A stretch of DNA of 64,000 bases. Source: Clostridium sp. D43t1_170807_H7. GTDB taxonomy: Bacteria; Bacillota; Clostridia; Clostridiales; Clostridiaceae. The stretch is taken from NCBI RefSeq assembly GCF_015555905.1, contig NZ_JADNLK010000001.1, forward strand, positions 188,302-252,301. The letters are read 5' to 3'. The notes under the pieces are model-generated. The model was not told the DNA's origin, did not search any database, and saw only the letters and a list, made by a program, of their open reading frames with translations. Positions 61,347 to 64,000 of the stretch are shown in pieces. The position numbers and the translations under genes are program-made. Positions within the stretch are counted from its first letter, which is position 1; every line of letters begins with the position of its first letter.

Positions 61347-61793
61347 TTATTTTTCATATTCATACATATAATAATTGCATTTATACATTCCTAGATTAGA
61401 ATAAGTATTTTGCGCCACATAATTTTCCTTTTCAACATATAATCTTATTCCACATATATTTTTATCTTTATCACACATATCCTTTATATAATTATATAAT
61501 GCTTTAAAGACTCCTATTCCTCTATTTTCCTTATTTACATAAACACTTTGTATCCATAAAAAAGTTCCATTTCTCCAATCACTCCACTCATAAGTATACA
61601 TAATTTGTCCAACAATCTTACCATCTATTTCGCAAACATGATAAACGCCCTTACTTTCATCTTCAATTAATCTTTTAACTCCATTAGTTAAAATATTCAT
61701 ATCAAGTTTTTTATCCTCTGTCTCAAGTGCAAGATTATAATTATATTTAGCTATAATATTTACATCATCTAATGTTGCTCTTCTTATTTTCAC
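61347..61793 (-). CDS. GNAT family N-acetyltransferase
   Basis: 148 residues, single GNAT fold. The acetyl-CoA region reads SVYVNKENRGIGVFKALYNYI near 85-105 (a QxxGxG/A-like NRGIGV loop), preceded by KIVGQIMYTYEWSDW near 62-76 and followed by GIRLYVEKENYVAQNTYSNLGM near 116-137. Substrate unknown. The start is GTG with AGGAGAG upstream. It lies between DUF4097 (22 bases upstream) and DUF975. Confidence 0.88.
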   Translation of the reverse strand: MKIRRATLDDVNIIAKYNYNLALETEDKKLDMNILTNGVKRLIEDESKGVYHVCEIDGKIVGQIMYTYEWSDWRNGTFLWIQSVYVNKENRGIGVFKALYNYIKDMCDKDKNICGIRLYVEKENYVAQNTYSNLGMYKCNYYMYEYEK

Positions 61794-61815
61794 CTTAATC
61801 TCTCCTAGCTATATT

Positions 61816-62697
61816 TTATTTTTTGTAGTTGTAATTAGCGTTAATGTATTCTTCCGCATTACTTGTACTAACCTTTAATTTATCTATAACAAACTCTTTA
61901 TCTTCTAGATTTTCTAATGTAATATCTCCATTTGATGTATCTAATACCACTTCTCTTCCATAACATTCAAAGGCTTTAATTTCAGCATTAGATGTATTTA
62001 ATTCTATTTCTTCCCCCCAACACTGATTTACATTTATTCTTCCATTAGATGTATCCACATTAATGTCTTTTCCATCAATATTTTCTAATAATACTTCCCC
62101 ATTACTTGAATCAAATTCAATATTATTAGCAACTAAAGTATTAACATTTATTCTGCCATTTGAAGATTCAATGATAATATCATTATTTACATTTAAGTTT
62201 TCAATATCTACATTTCCATTACTTGTTTCTATATCTATATCTTCAATATCAATGTTAGATATACTTACTTGCCCATTACTCATATCAGCATAATATGATG
62301 ATAATATTCCCGTTGGAATTAATATCTTAACCTTTCCACCTTTTTCATTCCAATTAAATATTGAAAGATCTTCATCTTTTTGAATTACTACATTATTTCC
62401 ATTTTGCTTTATATAATACTTACTTTCTCCATAAGAAATACATTCTATCTTTACATTTTTTTCTGTTGTACTTATCACCTCTAAAGATGTATTTGGTATA
62501 TCCAAGTTAAATTTAACTACACCATCATTAGGAGTAAATTCCTTAATGGTTTCTTCATTCTTGCTACTGACTGTATTATTCCAATTAAATAAACTTCTAT
62601 CGCTTTTCAATGTCCCTCTTCTTCCAGCAAATATTAAAGCACCTATAATAATTATTACTACTAAAATACTTGTAATAATCTCATATTTTCTCTTCAT
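61816..62697 (-). CDS. DUF4097 repeat protein (membrane-anchored beta-solenoid)
   Basis: 293 residues. An N-terminal signal anchor (IITSILVVIIIIGALIFAG, 7-25) is followed by a region of six to seven degenerate 18-22-residue repeats, each with a (D/E)(T/S)SN(G/A)x(I/V) motif (ETSNGNVDI, ESSNGRINV, DSSNGEVLL, DTSNGRINV, NTSNAEIKA, DTSNGDITL), consistent with a surface beta-helix. DUF4097 proteins are often tied to envelope stress sensors, but none is adjacent here. It starts the DUF4097-GNAT-DUF975 run. The ATG follows AAGGAGGG. Confidence 0.88.
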   Translation of the reverse strand: MKRKYEIITSILVVIIIIGALIFAGRRGTLKSDRSLFNWNNTVSSKNEETIKEFTPNDGVVKFNLDIPNTSLEVISTTEKNVKIECISYGESKYYIKQNGNNVVIQKDEDLSIFNWNEKGGKVKILIPTGILSSYYADMSNGQVSISNIDIEDIDIETSNGNVDIENLNVNNDIIIESSNGRINVNTLVANNIEFDSSNGEVLLENIDGKDINVDTSNGRINVNQCWGEEIELNTSNAEIKAFECYGREVVLDTSNGDITLENLEDKEFVIDKLKVSTSNAEEYINANYNYKK

Positions 62698-62816
62698 TTT
62701 TCCCTCCTTGAAAACTTATTATCCACATTATACAAATATATTTATATAGTAACATAGACTTTAAAAATTGTTAATATTTTCTAATAAATACCTTGAAATA
62801 TTTAACTTACACCAAC

Positions 62817-62860
62817 AAAAAGGTATAAAGAAATTACTTAAAATTTCTTTATACCTTTTT
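62817..62860 (-). terminator. Terminator of the 63-residue coiled-coil gene
   Basis: A perfect 19-bp stem beginning AAAAAGGTATAAAG with a 6-base loop and terminal Ts on the minus strand. Confidence 0.88.
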
Positions 62861-62867
62861 ACTTTTT

Positions 62868-63059
62868 CTATTTCATTTTCTTTAATGAAGTCTTCATATT
62901 TTCTAAAGCATCTTTAAATTTTTCTTTAGCTTCTCCCCCAAGATCTTCAATTTCATTAATTACACTACTAATTTCATCACCTATTTCTTGTGAAAGTCTT
63001 CCTTGCTTAATCTTTTTACTAATTTGGTTAACTTTTTTCTCTAGCTTTTCAAAAGCCAT
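62868..63059 (-). CDS. Small coiled-coil protein, unknown function
   Basis: 63 residues, highly charged (Lys/Glu rich), predicted all-helical: KLEKKVNQISKKIKQGRLSQEIGDEISSVINEIEDLG, then KEKFKDALENMKTSLKKM. No family recognised, no signal or membrane segment. The ATG at 63059 has TGGAGGT seven bases upstream; an earlier start five codons away has none. Monocistronic with a strong terminator. Confidence 0.7.
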   Translation of the reverse strand: MAFEKLEKKVNQISKKIKQGRLSQEIGDEISSVINEIEDLGGEAKEKFKDALENMKTSLKKMK

Positions 63060-63167
63060 AATTAAAACCTCCAATGTTTATAAATAATTCTGTATAGTTA
63101 TTTTATCCATCTTATATTTTTAAATACCTTACCCTTTCCTGATAACCTTTACATTGGTTGTAAATTT

Positions 63168-63497
63168 TTAAGTCAACTCTCTAAGTAAATCCATTCTGAC
63201 TTCATATAATTCCATTGAATCTTCCTTTAAATACTTCCAATAGTTCTTATTTCTTTTTAACTCTTTTAATAACTTGTTTATTTTGCTATTACTAATGTCA
63301 TTTTCTTTAGCTAATAAACCTATAGTTAATATAAAAGTTCCACACTCTTCTTCTTCTTCAAGTAAATCCTCATTATTTAAAATCACTTCATTCATTGCCT
63401 CATTTTCATCCATTCCTTCATCTAAATATCCTTGAAACTCATCTCTTATATCAGCTGCTAAATCATCATCATAAATATCTAATCCCCATACACCCAT
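63168..63497 (-). CDS. DUF4259-like small acidic protein
   Basis: 109 residues, acidic. The N-terminus MGVWGLDIYDDDLAADIRDEFQGYL and the DENEAM and LEEEEECGTFILTIGLL stretches resemble DUF4259/immunity-like proteins that start MGxWGxxxxDxDxA. Function unknown. I use the ATG at 63497 (GGAGG upstream); a GTG six codons earlier overlaps the ribosome site. It stands alone between the nitroreductase and the coiled-coil gene. Confidence 0.6.
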   Translation of the reverse strand: MGVWGLDIYDDDLAADIRDEFQGYLDEGMDENEAMNEVILNNEDLLEEEEECGTFILTIGLLAKENDISNSKINKLLKELKRNKNYWKYLKEDSMELYEVRMDLLRELT

Positions 63498-63580
63498 AAA
63501 AAACAAAGCCTCCACATTTTTATATTTTTTAAATATTATATGAAGTTATGTTTTATAGTATTATTAAAATTTATATTTTT

Positions 63581-64000
63581 TTATTCTTTTACCCATGTTG
63601 CTATATATTTATAATTATTTGGCATACCACTAATATTAGGATTACTTACCTTAAAACTCCCTTTTATACCCTGCTCTTTACAAGTTAACTCAAAATGGCA
63701 CATTGCAATTCCCATATCAATTCTTTTAATATCACAAATAGATTCCTTTTTTTCTTCCTTGTCTTCATTTACATAAAAATAAAATTCGTTACCTCGTTTA
63801 ACTATTCTCCAAGGTTGCTTATTAACTGCAGATGGTGCTAATCTTACATTTTCAAACATATCCTTAAATCCATCCAAAGTACAATGCTGAGTTAATGGAC
63901 ATGAAAAATCTCTAAAATAAAATATTTCATTCCATTGTTTTCTTTTATCACATTTTGATATAAATCTCATAGTTTTATCAATAAGGCTCTTTTTTTCTTT
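63581..64000 (-). CDS. Nitroreductase family protein, C-terminal part (cut by window edge)
   Basis: The frame is open to position 64000, so the N-terminal half and start lie beyond the window. At least 139 residues are visible. The pattern VRLAPSAVNKQPWRIVK, a central IDMGIAMCHFELTCKEQG and an ATW ending match the TM1586-type nitroreductases that bind FMN and NAD(P)H. Substrate unknown. Confidence 0.85.
   Translation of the reverse strand, partial: KEKKSLIDKTMRFISKCDKRKQWNEIFYFRDFSCPLTQHCTLDGFKDMFENVRLAPSAVNKQPWRIVKRGNEFYFYVNEDKEEKKESICDIKRIDMGIAMCHFELTCKEQGIKGSFKVSNPNISGMPNNYKYIATWVKE

Overview
The window is AT-rich Firmicutes chromosome. Its gene content points to Clostridium sensu stricto: conserved anaerobe housekeeping genes, many sporulation genes (yqfC/yqfD, spoIIP, gpr, spoIIAA-AB-sigF, spoVAC-VAD-VAE), strong GGAGG-type ribosome binding sites, frequent TTG/GTG starts, and a CIRCE-controlled hrcA-grpE-dnaK-dnaJ operon. 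I see no prophage, insertion sequence, CRISPR array or rRNA. One tRNA gene is present. Most genes in the first 50 kb lie on the minus strand.

Layout. 1-9.6 kb: start of cdd, a dgkA-PAP2 fusion, ybeY, pgpH, yqfD, yqfC, yqeY, rpsU, a HIT protein, then the RNA/ribosome modification genes mtaB, rsmE and prmA. 9.7-13.6 kb: a lone O-antigen-ligase-like membrane protein, trmB and a siroheme sulfite/nitrite reductase. 13.9-28.1 kb: dnaJ, dnaK, grpE, hrcA, hemW, lepA, spoIIP, gpr, rpsT (plus strand), holA and a short comEC. 28.2-38.8 kb: a cluster of Fur-box-controlled units, namely YgbA/DUF454/membrane protein, a heterodimeric CydDC-like ABC exporter, DUF2325/DUF3793/flavodoxin, and feoA-feoA-feoB with its Cys-rich partner. 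38.9-42.7 kb: spoIIAA, spoIIAB, sigF and spoVAC/VAD/VAE. 42.9-49.8 kb: a Lon-type protease whose ATPase motifs are lost, deoC, dinB, a DUF4003 protein and aspartate kinase. 49.8-53.7 kb: an ArsC-like protein, the GGGtGRT protein with a NifU-like partner, and a divergent enolase whose promoter lies between two Fur boxes. 53.8-64 kb: ZIP transporter, tRNA-Leu, an ogt pseudogene, an oxidoreductase, MgtC (possible 5' frameshift), an S66 peptidase, a YtrA-type GntR/ABC operon, DUF975, GNAT, DUF4097, two small proteins and a partial nitroreductase.

How genes work together. The heat-shock operon is autoregulated by HrcA at a CIRCE element covering its transcription start. SpoIIAA, SpoIIAB and SigF form the forespore partner-switch module, and their downstream spoVA genes make the dipicolinate channel. 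Six Fur-box-like palindromes (29.4, 33.0, 35.4, 38.4, 52.3 and 52.35 kb) suggest an iron-starvation response: iron uptake (Feo), a flavodoxin replacing ferredoxin, an ABC exporter, and perhaps enolase.

Most worth a second look: the highly expressed-looking GGGtGRT/NifU-like pair with a structured leader; the Fur-bracketed enolase; the Lon-like protease with eroded Walker motifs; a 130-bp inverted-repeat element after mtaB; an internally deleted ogt; and a small ORF between hemW and hrcA. All functional statements are from sequence reading and family knowledge; no database search was run.
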